Source: Streptomyces monashensis (GTDB lineage: Bacteria; Actinomycetota; Actinomycetes; Streptomycetales; Streptomycetaceae). Taken from it: DNA of 64,000 nucleotides. This document shows positions 54,430 through 62,928 of this stretch, piece after piece. Each line of letters opens with the position of its first letter. The stretch's first letter is position 1. A program made the position numbers and the translations under genes. The stretch spans positions 27,469 to 91,468 of the forward strand of contig NZ_MLYO01000017.1 in NCBI RefSeq assembly GCF_001866665.1, read 5' to 3'. Under the pieces are notes generated by a model. The model did not search any database. It worked only from the letters and a program-made list of their open reading frames with translations, and had not been told where the DNA came from.

Positions 54430-55548
54430 TCAGGACGGCTGGATCTGGTCGAAGAAGGCGAGGGCCTCGGCGGGGTCAGGGCTCACGAGACGTTCCAGAC
54501 CGGCCGTCGTGATCTTCGCCCACCGGCCGGCCCGTGCCCACATCTGTTCCTCGAAGGCGCGGACGGTATCGTCCGGATCTCCAGGACCGGTGGCGAGGGA
54601 CTCGGCGAGTTCGGCGCCTTCCAGCATCGCGAGGTTCGCGCCCGCCCCCAGCGGCGGCATCAGATGGGCGGCGTCGCCCAGGAGCGTCACCCCGGGGACG
54701 TGGGTCCAGGTGTGGGACACGGGCAGGGTGTAGAAGGGGCGGTGGACGAACGCGGTGCCGTGGTGGAGGAGGTCGAGGACGGGCGCGGCCCAGCCGTCGA
54801 ACAGAGCCAGCAGGCGCGATCGCACGGCCTCGACGTCGGCCAGGTCCAGGTTCGTGTGCCAGTCCAGCGGCGCGCGGAACTTGGCGTACACCTTGACGTG
54901 GCCGCCGCTGTTGCGCTGGGCGACGAGGGAGCGGTTCACGCCGTACACGGCCACGGAACCGTCGCCGATCAACCGGGCGAGATCGGGGTGGCGGGTGTCG
55001 ATGTCGTCGAGGGAGGTCTCGACCGAGGTGACGCCGGTGTAGCGCGGCGTCACCGGCGAGACTGCCGGGCGGATCCGGGACCAGGCGCCGTCCGCGCCGA
55101 CCACGAGGTCGAACGTCTCCTGCCGCCCGTCCGCGAAATGGACCAGCACGCCATCCCGGCTCCCCGGCGCCACCTGCGTCACGCCCCGGCCCCACTGGAT
55201 GTCGAGCGGGCCGAGCAGCAGGTCACGGAGTTGCCCGCGGTCGATCTCGGGATTGGCCCGGTCATCCGGGCGGGGTCGCCAGTCGCGCAGGACGGTCCCG
55301 TCCACGTCCAGGATGCGCATGGCCTGCCCCTCGGGGCGGGACAGCTCCTGGAACCCCGCCAGCAGACCCGCCTTCTCCAGCGCGAGCTGGCCCAGCCCTT
55401 CGTGCAGGTCCAGCGTGCCGCCCGGGGGGCGGGCGTCGGGGGTGGGATCGCGTTCGAGGACGGTGGCGGGGTGACCATGGCGGTGCAGGACACGGGCGAA
55501 GGTGAGTCCGGCGGGGCCGCCCCCGACCACAGCGATGCGATGTCTCAT
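54430..55548 (-). CDS. Tet(X)-like FAD monooxygenase
   Basis: A 372-residue class A flavin monooxygenase. IAVVGGGPAGLTFARVLHRH is at the N-terminus, then GGTLDLHEGLGQLALEKAGL near residue 43, NPEIDRGQLRDLLL near 105, LVVGADGAWSRIR near 150 and LLGDAAHLMPPLGAGANLAM near 290. The GGTLDLH...GQ...KAGL and NPEI..LR..LL blocks are shared with tetracycline-inactivating Tet(X) enzymes. Detoxifying a tetracycline-like or other aromatic compound is plausible, but many Streptomyces relatives have unknown substrates. It is divergent from a TetR gene. No clear ribosome site precedes ATG 55548. Confidence 0.85.
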   Translation of the reverse strand: MRHRIAVVGGGPAGLTFARVLHRHGHPATVLERDPTPDARPPGGTLDLHEGLGQLALEKAGLLAGFQELSRPEGQAMRILDVDGTVLRDWRPRPDDRANPEIDRGQLRDLLLGPLDIQWGRGVTQVAPGSRDGVLVHFADGRQETFDLVVGADGAWSRIRPAVSPVTPRYTGVTSVETSLDDIDTRHPDLARLIGDGSVAVYGVNRSLVAQRNSGGHVKVYAKFRAPLDWHTNLDLADVEAVRSRLLALFDGWAAPVLDLLHHGTAFVHRPFYTLPVSHTWTHVPGVTLLGDAAHLMPPLGAGANLAMLEGAELAESLATGPGDPDDTVRAFEEQMWARAGRWAKITTAGLERLVSPDPAEALAFFDQIQPS

Positions 55549-55552
55549 GTCG

Positions 55553-55584
55553 ATACACTGTATTGCTCCCATACGATGCATCGC
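55553..55584. promoter_or_regulatory. Palindromes between the Tet(X)-like and TetR genes
   Basis: ATACACTGTAT (55553-55563) and CGATGCATCG (55575-55584) are both perfect palindromes in the 53-bp gap between divergent starts. Both genes lack obvious ribosome sites and may be leaderless, so a bound repressor would cover both start regions. Confidence 0.65.
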
Positions 55585-55601
55585 AACAGTACGATGTGAC
55601 C

Positions 55602-56288
55602 ATGACTGTGTGGGACCGGCCGGAGCCGCCGGCTCGCCCTGTGCCGCTCGACCGGGAGCGGATCGTCGCCGCCGCCATCACGCTGGCCGACGAGGGCGGG
55701 CTGGAGGCGGTGTCGTTGCGCAAGGTCGCCGCCCGGCTGAACGCCGGCCCGATGCGACTGTACGGATACATCTCCACCAAGCAGGAGCTGTTCGACCTCA
55801 TGGTGGACGAGGTCCAGGCCGAGATCCTCCCCGAGGAGCGGCCCGCTGACTGGCGGGAGGCGCTGCGCACCCTCGCCCACCGCACCAGGCAGGCCGCTCT
55901 CCGTCACGAATGGCTGGCCGACCTGCTCGGCGGGCGCCCGACCCTGGGCCCGAACGGCCTCGCCGTGACCGAGGCCACGCTGGCCGCCCTCGACGGCCTC
56001 GCCGACATCGACACCGTCATGCGCGCCGTGGAGACGGTCAGCGCCTACTTCACCGGCGCGATCAGGCGCGAGATCGCGAACCTGCGGGCCGAGCGCGCCA
56101 CGGGCCTGTCCAAGCGCGACTGGCAGCGCGCCTCCGGTCCGCATGTGACGAGGATGTTGGCCACGGGCCGCTTCCCGGCGCTGGCCAAGGCCGTGCACGA
56201 CGCCACGGACGTGGACGCCGAGCTGTCCTTCGCGACCGGCCTGGACTGGGTCCTCGACGCCGTGGCCGCCAGACTCACCCATCCTTGA
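55602..56288 (+). CDS. TetR-family repressor (TetR class C-terminal domain)
   Basis: A 228-residue protein with HTH AVSLRKVAARLNAGPMRLYG, then YISTKQELFDLMVDEVQAEI, and a C-terminal half of the tetracycline-repressor-like type (VETVSAYFTGAIRREIANLR). It is divergent from the Tet(X)-like gene and is its obvious regulator. ATG 55602 is preferred over an upstream TTG at 55563 that would include the operator region. Confidence 0.86.
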   Translation: MTVWDRPEPPARPVPLDRERIVAAAITLADEGGLEAVSLRKVAARLNAGPMRLYGYISTKQELFDLMVDEVQAEILPEERPADWREALRTLAHRTRQAALRHEWLADLLGGRPTLGPNGLAVTEATLAALDGLADIDTVMRAVETVSAYFTGAIRREIANLRAERATGLSKRDWQRASGPHVTRMLATGRFPALAKAVHDATDVDAELSFATGLDWVLDAVAARLTHP

Positions 56289-56399
56289 CCGTTGTCTTGG
56301 TCCGGAAGAGCGCATCGGGCTCGGTGCTCCCGGAACGCGGTCGCCGAACGCCGGAGCACCTCACCAGCGACACCACCACCGAACTCGCCGGCCTCGGCT

Positions 56400-56742
56400 G
56401 GTTCAGCGACGAAGTCCGCCGCCTCTACGGCTTCTCCGTCCCCGGCATCGACTGCACCGCCGCCGTCGAAGCCGCTGCGCGGATGCTCGCCACCGGCCCG
56501 GGCGCGAGTATCGCGAGCATCGCCGCAGAAGCGGGGGCGGACCCGCGTACGGTCCACGGTCTACCGGCGCTTCGCCTCCCGCGGGGACCTGCCGGCCGCG
56601 ATGACGAGTCCCGTCTCACGGCCATCGAGCACGCCATCGACGACCCCCGGTTGCGCGAAGCCCCCCCCGTCACCGTCGCCCTGCCCGTTACGTCGAGAAC
56701 ATCATCGCTGTCAACCGGCCGAGGACCCGGTGCGTCGTCGTA
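56400..56742 (+). pseudogene. Degenerate TetR-family regulator gene
   Basis: One frame encodes GASIASIAAEAGADPRTV, then a frame change is needed to read YRRFASRGDLPAAM, together a TetR helix-turn-helix. A further frame gives RYVENIIAVNR. No single frame holds the domain, and the C-terminal ligand domain is cut short. It follows the intact TetR gene and is probably a decayed separate gene. Confidence 0.6.
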
Positions 56743-56826
56743 GTGGAGAGCTGTCGGCTCAGGTCGGGCCGCAGGCACAAGTCCTCGGCTCCCGGCGAGC
56801 GCCGCGCCGTCTCGGCGGGCGCGGCG

Positions 56827-57216
56827 TCAGGGTGCCGACGTCGCTATGACCACGGACCCGGAACCGCTCTGGGATCGCGGTGTCTTCGCCCCCGGCTTCT
56901 TCGGGGCGATGGTGCGCGGGTCGACCGCCTCCCCCGGGGCCCCCTCGCGGTACAGGCCGTCGGGCAGGCTGTCACGGTCGTGGGGCAGCAGGAAGAACAC
57001 CCGGCGCTTGTACAGGCCGCTGTCCGGGTCCGGGGAGGCGCCCTCGTCCAGCAGCGCGTAGCCCACCATGCGCCCGTCGCGTGCGTACGGCGGCTTGGTG
57101 TTGCGCCGCCTGGTCTTGTCCAGCGCCTGACGGACGTAGTCGAGCCGTTCGAGGTTCTCCAGCCACACCACCTCGGCCTCGTGGATGAGGTCGCTCTCGG
57201 TCAACAGCGAACTCAT
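56827..57216 (-). CDS. DUF6009-like hypothetical protein
   Basis: A 129-residue protein. LLTESDLIHEAEVVWLENLE, LDYVRQALDKTRRRNTKPPY, GRMVGYALLDEGASPDPDSG and KRRVFFLLPHDRDSLPDGLY followed by REGAPGEAVDPRTI match my memory of DUF6009, small proteins common on Streptomyces plasmids. Function is unknown. ATG at 57216 has GAGAGG. It lies downstream of the replication genes with a 204-bp gap that shows no other feature. Confidence 0.75.
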   Translation of the reverse strand: MSSLLTESDLIHEAEVVWLENLERLDYVRQALDKTRRRNTKPPYARDGRMVGYALLDEGASPDPDSGLYKRRVFFLLPHDRDSLPDGLYREGAPGEAVDPRTIAPKKPGAKTPRSQSGSGSVVIATSAP

Positions 57217-57420
57217 GGCTGCAGCCTCTCCTTCATGGGCGTGCTCCCCCGGCCATCGGACATGGCCGGGCGTCTTTCCGTCTCGCCCCGGCCTGCCCGC
57301 CGCCGAGGGGCGACCCGCTCTGCCGGGAGGCCGCCGTACACGGGACCCGCCCACCATCGTAAAGCGCACGACGACCACGGTGTAGGGCGTGTGGTGGTGA
57401 GAGCCGACGGGAGTCGGCCG

Positions 57421-58974
57421 TCATGGGTGCTCCAGCAGGGCGATGCCCGGATAGTACTTCCGGCCGTTCGACTTGATCATGTCGGTCGGTGAGGCCACGC
57501 CCACCTCCTGGCGGACACGGTTGGCGAAGGCGCGGGGCGTCGCGGGCCGGATGCCCTCACCGGCGTTGCACCACGAGCTGTACTCCGAGTAGAGCAGCCC
57601 CTGTTCCACCCGCAGGTCCTTGCCGGAGTCGCAGTCGCGCGTGCAGCACTCGGCCAGGAAACGGCCGATGTGGTCCTCCGTGGTGGCGTACGCCGTCGTG
57701 GCGAAACGGACCCGGTCAGGGCCTTCCAGCGGGTCCCTGGTGAGCAGATAGCGCTGCGCGCCCTGGATGAGCCACTGCAGGATCCCCGGGCCCTCGTCAC
57801 GGACGAGTTCGAAGGCGAGGTTGTCGATCCTGCGGTGCGCCGGCACGGTCCGGGTGAACGGCAGCAGACGGATGCGCCGCCAGAACGCGAAGCCGCCCGT
57901 GGACACTTCGGGGCGATGGTTGCCCAGCAGCCACAGGTGGTGGGTCGGGGTGAACGAGAAGTAGTCCTGCCGCATCCGTCGGGCCTTGATCTTGTCACCG
58001 CCCGTCAGGAGCCGGACACGTGCTTCGTCGAACTTGTCGTTCGGCTTCAGCTCGCTGCACACGACCAGGCGGCGGCCGTGCAGTTCGGTCAGCTCGGTGG
58101 AGTGCTCGGAGAAGGCACCACGGTCCATCAGGAAGCCCGGCGGAGCCGCGTCCGCGTAGTCACCGAGGATCTGGATCATGATGTCGAGCAGTACGGACTT
58201 GCCGTTCTTGCCCTCACCGTGAAGGAAGGGCAGAACCTGGGCTCCCACGTCACCGGTGATGGAGTACCCGAGCAGCAGGTGCAGGAAGTCGATCATCTCC
58301 TGGCCCTCGTCGTCGTCACCGAAGGTGTCGGCGAGGAACCGGTGCCAGCGAGGGGTCTCCATCCCCTGGGGGGCCACGCTGGTGGCACGGGAGTGGAAGT
58401 CACGTGTGGGGTCGGCCTTGCGCAGGCGTCCGCTGTGCAGGTCGACCACTCCGACGGGCGTGCACAGGGCGTAGGGATCCCCGTCCAGTTGGTCGGGGTC
58501 CACGGAGATGTCCGGTGAGGCCTTCGCCTGGGTCAGCAGGGCCTTCAGACCGGTGGTGGACAGCGTACGGCGCTTGTGCTGCGCGAGTTCCCGGTCGCTG
58601 AAGACCCCGCGCGGGTCGGTGCCGGGCATGTCCTCGGCCATCTCCCCGGCGGCCCACAGCGCGGCTTTCTCCCCTCCCGCGCGCTTCCACCGGTAACCGT
58701 CCCAGGCGAACCAGCCCAGGCCCTCCACATGGCGGAACTGGTCGCGGTGCTGCTGCACGAAGAGGCGGGCGTTCCCGCGGTCGGAGAGGGACGGAGGCAT
58801 CAACGGCACCGGGTCGGCTCCCCCGTGCCCCCGGGACGGCACGGAGACGTTCATGTATCCCTGCGCGGGGAGCCGGGCCTGACCCGCGATCGGATCCGCC
58901 GCCTGCAGGTCGAGAATCTGCTGAGCGGCGGCCTGCGGGTCGAAACGCGGCGAGCCTTCGGCGCTGCTGCTCAT
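57421..58974 (-). CDS. SF3/D5-type primase-helicase (plasmid replication)
   Basis: A 517-residue protein. The D5 N-terminal region (RDQFRHVEGLGWFAWDGYRW, AAGEMAEDMPGT) is followed by an SF3 helicase with Walker A FLHGEGKNGKSVLLDIMIQI, Walker B-like LHGRRLVVCSELKPND and the sensor HHLWLLGNHRPEV. A winged C-terminus follows. Such helicases drive replication of phage P4-like elements and plasmids; the SCP1 replicon is described as having a primase/helicase-like protein. Its ATG overlaps the prim-pol stop, so the two act together. Confidence 0.9.
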   Translation of the reverse strand: MSSSAEGSPRFDPQAAAQQILDLQAADPIAGQARLPAQGYMNVSVPSRGHGGADPVPLMPPSLSDRGNARLFVQQHRDQFRHVEGLGWFAWDGYRWKRAGGEKAALWAAGEMAEDMPGTDPRGVFSDRELAQHKRRTLSTTGLKALLTQAKASPDISVDPDQLDGDPYALCTPVGVVDLHSGRLRKADPTRDFHSRATSVAPQGMETPRWHRFLADTFGDDDEGQEMIDFLHLLLGYSITGDVGAQVLPFLHGEGKNGKSVLLDIMIQILGDYADAAPPGFLMDRGAFSEHSTELTELHGRRLVVCSELKPNDKFDEARVRLLTGGDKIKARRMRQDYFSFTPTHHLWLLGNHRPEVSTGGFAFWRRIRLLPFTRTVPAHRRIDNLAFELVRDEGPGILQWLIQGAQRYLLTRDPLEGPDRVRFATTAYATTEDHIGRFLAECCTRDCDSGKDLRVEQGLLYSEYSSWCNAGEGIRPATPRAFANRVRQEVGVASPTDMIKSNGRKYYPGIALLEHP

Positions 58975-60089
58975 GGACGTCCTTTGAGGTGGAGAGGGCG
59001 GACGGACCCTACGGCAAGGGCGTCGTCGACGATCTTTTCATTGCGGGACTGCTGCCAAGGGCGGGCGTACTGGGCGACACGGAGGAGCCGGTCACGAATG
59101 GCCGCGTGCTCCAGATGCCCCGCCCCGACGAGCCCGCCGGCCGTGTAGGCCGCGCGGTTCAGCTTCTCCGAGAACCCGGTCCCCTGCGGGGCGGCGGCGC
59201 ACTCCGCGACCAGGGCGATCAGCGGATCGATGAGCTGATCGGCCCCGGCCGCACGTGTCCTCCCCCTGGGTGGAGGCGGGACCGGGAGCGAGTCGGATAC
59301 GCCCGCAGGGGCGGGGGTCCGGTCCCCGATCACATGTCCCGTACGACGCAGTTCCCGCTGGAGCCACTCGGGCAGCACGGCCGGACGCCGGGCCGTTCCC
59401 TCCGCACGGTAGACACCCTGCGGCGTCCTGGTCCCCGGAGCGACGATGTAGCCACCCTCGGCTCGTACGTCCACCTGCCAGGCGAGCGCGGTGTGCCGGG
59501 CGGAGCCGGTCGAACACCTGTAGCGGACGGAGTTGTCGGGGTTGCGGTACCAGACATGCAGCCCACCCGAAGGGGTACGCACCCTCAACGTGTTCGCGTC
59601 CTCGGCGGGCGAGTTCTCCCCCCGGTACGCCGCCAGGAGGGCCAACGTGTCGAAACCGGAGGCCAGTCCGTCCAGTCGTACCTGATCGGGGATGGGAATG
59701 CCCGGGAGCAGGTGCCCCCGGTCGGGCACCGGCGCCTGGTGCGCGTCAACGTCGATGACGACGAGCCCTGCGGGGCCGCAGGCGACACCCACCCCTGCCG
59801 AGGGCGTAGCGGCCCACCAACGCTCGACGAGGCCGGGATCGGCGGTGGCGGCATGGAAGCCGTGACAAGGGCGTCCTGCGGGCAGGCAGGGGCACGACGC
59901 CGGCTCGTGCCTGTTCCCTGTGCAGTCAGGGCAGTTCCGGACAGGAGTCTTGCGACCCGGGGCCAGCGGATGGACCGGCCAGCCCTGGGCGACGCACCAC
60001 CGCGCGACAGCGTGCGCGGACCCGGGCACGACTGGTGCCGCACTGTCGCGGCTCTCACCTTCGCCCGGCACGGGAATCGTCCTCGTCAC
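58971..60089 (-). CDS. Bifunctional DNA primase/polymerase (prim-pol)
   Basis: A 372-residue protein of the prim-pol family. A Cys-rich insertion (RNCPDCTGNRHEPASCPCLP) lies near residue 50. GVGVACGPAGLVVIDVDAHQ carries the DxD metal motif near 113, SGGLHVWYRN lies near 175 and GGYIVAPGTRTPQGVY near 215. A C-terminal helical part contains FSEKLNRAAYTAGGLVGAGH. It should lay primers or copy DNA at the plasmid origin. GTG at 60089 sits next to the repeat-rich region that starts at 60140. Confidence 0.9.
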   Translation of the reverse strand: MTRTIPVPGEGESRDSAAPVVPGSAHAVARWCVAQGWPVHPLAPGRKTPVRNCPDCTGNRHEPASCPCLPAGRPCHGFHAATADPGLVERWWAATPSAGVGVACGPAGLVVIDVDAHQAPVPDRGHLLPGIPIPDQVRLDGLASGFDTLALLAAYRGENSPAEDANTLRVRTPSGGLHVWYRNPDNSVRYRCSTGSARHTALAWQVDVRAEGGYIVAPGTRTPQGVYRAEGTARRPAVLPEWLQRELRRTGHVIGDRTPAPAGVSDSLPVPPPPRGRTRAAGADQLIDPLIALVAECAAAPQGTGFSEKLNRAAYTAGGLVGAGHLEHAAIRDRLLRVAQYARPWQQSRNEKIVDDALAVGSVRPLHLKGRP

Positions 60090-60139
60090 TCTGTCTGCCC
60101 GATCACTTCACACATCTGGCGTGGGGTTTTCGCCCCGCC

Positions 60140-60880
60140 AGGGACCGAAGGGACTCTGATGCGAAAAAAGTGTACGGCCCACCCTACTGAAAAAGAGAGT
60201 GTGTCGGGCCCCGCGCCCCTTCTCTCGCGTGTGTGGGTCCCTTGGGTCCCTTCTCAGTACTGCAGCTCTCACCCTAGGGGCTGAAGGGACTGAAGAGCAC
60301 AGTCCGTTTTGGCCTGTTGAGGACGGAGCCGGGACGAGCGGGACGAGCGAGGGCCGGTGGAGGGCCGGGGCACCGGCGCCCACCGGCCGGCGCGAGGGAC
60401 CGAAGGGGCCAGGGACCAAAGCGCAGGGTCTGTGGAACTGGTCGGACCCTGGCGGCTGGGCGGGCATAACCGCAGGTCAGGGCCCTATCCCCCACTGGAT
60501 AAGGGACTGTAGGGACTGAACTCGGCAATTATGAGCTGTACTTGTATATGTGTGTTTGTATGCGCGCGCGCATCTGAACACATCTCTTCTCTACGTCATA
60601 ATTGCGCTTTTCAGTCCCTACAGTCCCTCTCTCGCGTTGCAGTACGCCTCTGACCTGCGCAAATACCAGGGACCGAAGGCCAGGGACCGAAAGAGCCGCA
60701 GTCCCTTCAGTCCCCCGGTACAGCCCCTGTTGGGCCCTGCGGACCCTGTTGGTCCCTGGCCTTCGGTCGGAGACCGGCCGACGAATCGTCACCAGTGGCC
60801 TCTCTGGGGGGCGGTGAGCGAGCATCCTTCGGTCCCTGCTCGTCGGTTCGCTCTTCAGTCCCTGACAATCAGTCCCTGAT
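60140..60880. repeat. AGGGAC-type repeat array, candidate plasmid origin
   Basis: At least a dozen copies of AGGGACYGWA-like units occur in both orientations, for example at 60140, 60285, 60395, 60411, 60502, 60511, 60668 and 60682 (forward), and as TCAGTCCCT/CAGTCCC units near 60611, 60620, 60699, 60708, 60855 and 60870. The region has no supported gene and lies directly upstream of prim-pol and helicase genes. The pattern is that of iterons. Confidence 0.75.
60502..60628. repeat. Large inverted repeat with AT-rich centre (possible ori core)
   Basis: The left arm (60502-60534) and right arm (60596-60628) are each 33 bp. The outer 18 bp (AGGGACTGTAGGGACTGA and its complement) and the inner 10 bp (GCAATTATGA and its complement) match perfectly, with 5 unmatched bases between. 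The 61-bp centre is AT-rich with alternating purine-pyrimidine tracts (TGTATATGTGTG, GCGCGCGCGC). It stands out from the GC-rich surroundings as a likely unwinding or initiation site. Confidence 0.75.
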
Positions 60881-61692
60881 GTCGCTGCGGGTTCGGGACG
60901 GCCCCGGTCCAGAGGTTCTGCCCCGTCTTTCATCCGCAGGTCGAAAGATCCTCGAGAACAGGGGTCCTGACGACGCTCGCCGCGAACGGCTGGGTGGCGA
61001 CACGTCACCAGTGCGACTGTCGGAGCGCCAGATTCCCCGTTTCCCGGGGGACCCGACGACTGTGAAGCGACCGCCCGTTGGCCGCCGGCAGGGGTGTCCG
61101 TGCGTCCCGGTCTCAGCTCAGTGTCGTCGCCGGTGTGATGCACGGCTTCCCTCTGGTCTCACGGACCATCACTGCGCGAGAACTACAGCGGGAGCGGGTC
61201 TCCTTGGCCGCCCGACTGCTCGGCCCCGCTGACAGGTGGCCCCTGTCGCCTGGTGCTGCCCGCGGCGGTCGGCAGCCGCACCAACCCGCTCCGGCGGGAC
61301 CGACGGCTGACACTCGAAAACGCCCTACGCACGCCCATTGCCGCGGACTCCCGCCCCGCGGGCTTCGCATACGCACTTCGTGCCCTCGCCCAGTCTGACG
61401 CCGAGCAGCCCGCCCTCTCGGGAAGGGGAGCAGGACTTCGCCTTCAGGGTTGTCCCCTCTCCCCCGGTGTCGCCATCGACGACCTCTTGCACCGTGTCCA
61501 CTGGCTTCGCTCTATTACGGCGTAATAGGTCGTCGCCCGGTCGATGCTCGTAGCTCTACTTCCCGGGCCGCGTGTCCTGTCTCACTCAAGCGAGTCGTTT
61601 TCTCAACGAACGAAGCCGTTCGGGCTTCTGTCTCAGCGAACCTAGTCGCGCGACTGAGGGCGCTGGGGGTGCCGGATGGCTGTACCAGATGA
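60881..61692. other. Low-information region to the right of the repeat array
   Basis: No gene is well supported here. A 90-codon rightward frame at 61253-61525 (starting VLPAAVGSRTNPLRRDRRLT) has fair codon use but no recognisable domain, and may be a gene relic. A perfect inverted repeat CTATTAC-GGC-GTAATAG lies at 61512-61528 across its stop. Base composition is less GC-rich than in the flanking genes, as expected for plasmid non-coding DNA. Confidence 0.4.
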
Positions 61693-62441
61693 GTGGATCA
61701 GGTAGGGCCGTGCGTCGAGTTGTCGTACGTCGACGCGGTACGCGGTCGTTGTCGGCGTCCGCTGCGGGACTGTGTGACGAGCCGGTTCGAGGATGTCGAT
61801 CCGGTACGGACGTTCCGCTGGTCGCGCGGTGAGCTTCACTTTCCAGGCCGGATCGGCAACGGCATCGCCAACGCCGACGAGCAAGTTGACATCAGCAGAC
61901 TCCCCGACACGCTACGAGCCCAGAGACACCACCGAAACCTGGTGGCGCGTCACGGACGCCGCTGGGTTCGCAACGCCTATCCGGAAGCGCGAAAAATGTA
62001 CTTCGCCTGGCTGCATCAGAGCGCTGACCCGTGCGATCTGCTCGATACTGCACGCCGCATCCTCACCGACGGCCCCCGGAAACCCCCCGCTCCGGACCTG
62101 ACGCTCACGATGGTCTTCCACCCTCAAGTCGTGACACTCGCCGGACTTCTCGCCGGCCGGGCGTGGGAACGCCGCGCTGTCGCCGCCGGCCACGGCACCT
62201 GGCTCGTCGAGCAGATCACCGTCCGCAACATCCTTCTCGGTTACGTCCCCAAGGACCGCAAGGACTCCCTGATCCGATGGCTTGAGCAGCATTTCTCCAC
62301 CACAAGTTCATCGCCTTCCACCGAAGCCCCAGGATCTACGACGCGTTCTTCCTTCGCGAAGCCATCCCGCCACCGCGCCAGCCCGATGAAGCCGACGCGG
62401 AAACACGGTGGAGCCCGTTCCATCCCTACTACCGCTGCTGA
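61693..62441 (+). pseudogene. Probable broken gene, possible TnsA-like endonuclease relic
   Basis: The first frame reads DVDPVRTFRWSRGELHFPG near the start, which resembles the opening of actinobacterial TnsA-like transposase endonuclease subunits. A 150-residue part of unknown type follows (ARKMYFAWLHQS, LTMVFHPQVVTLAGLLAGRA, HGTWLVEQITVRNILLGYVP). Near 62290 coding quality jumps to another frame, FLHHKFIAFHRSPRIYDAFF, with a stop at 62441. At least one frameshift is therefore likely. The function of the original protein is uncertain. Confidence 0.45.
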
Positions 62442-62483
62442 GCCTGAGTACAGCCGGGTCGTGAGGCGGCCCAGAGCGGAGCG

Positions 62484-62864
62484 TCACGCGGTGAGGGCGC
62501 CGCCGACGAAGGTACGTTCCGGCGGTGACGCCACGAGTTCGACCGTGGTGACGGCGCGGAGGTCATCACCGACGACGCGCGTGATCGCGTCGGTGAGCGC
62601 GGTGCCGAGGCGCGCGGTGATCTGGGCGGCGTCGGGGCGGTCGAAGACGCCGGCGCGGACGCCCAAGATCACCGCGGCATGTGTGTCCACGACCTTGCCA
62701 CCCTGCGCGAAGCGCCCTGCGGGAACTCCGGTCAGGCGGACGCTTACGAGGTCGCGGGCCCATTCGCCATAGACGTCGACGACAGAGTCGGTCAGTGCGG
62801 CGACGAGCATGGTTTCGTTCCCGGTCAGCCTGTTCTCTGGAAGGTGGACGGTCAGATGCGGCAT
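62484..62864 (-). CDS. Tautomerase-superfamily protein
   Basis: A 126-residue protein starting MPHLTVHLPENRLTGNETML, with Pro at position 2 as the likely catalytic base once Met is removed. VRLTGVPAGRFAQGGKVVDT and ITARLGTALTDAITRVVGDD continue the fold, which is longer than minimal 4-oxalocrotonate tautomerases. ATG at 62864 has GAGG. It is divergent from a MarR gene with two palindromes between them. Confidence 0.75.
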   Translation of the reverse strand: MPHLTVHLPENRLTGNETMLVAALTDSVVDVYGEWARDLVSVRLTGVPAGRFAQGGKVVDTHAAVILGVRAGVFDRPDAAQITARLGTALTDAITRVVGDDLRAVTTVELVASPPERTFVGGALTA

Positions 62865-62879
62865 AGTGGACCTCGTTCC

Positions 62880-62908
62880 CTTTGAATCCAAAGACTTTGT
62901 TTGCAAAG
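62880..62908. promoter_or_regulatory. Two tandem CTTTG-N4-CAAAG palindromes
   Basis: CTTTG-AATC-CAAAG (62880-62893) and CTTTG-TTTG-CAAAG (62895-62908) are 15 bp apart in the 64-bp divergent gap between tautomerase and MarR genes. Equal half-sites one and a half turns apart suit binding of MarR dimers. A GATATC palindrome follows just after. Confidence 0.8.
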
Positions 62909-62928
62909 ATATCTGGGAGAGGTCGCAG

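Noticed and set aside
60140..60880. CRISPR array
   Set aside because: Repeats are 9-12 bp, in both orientations and irregularly spaced; there are no spacers of constant length and no cas genes.
60529..61143. 204-codon leftward frame across the candidate origin
   Set aside because: It runs through the inverted repeat and iterons and has no domain or usual codon bias.
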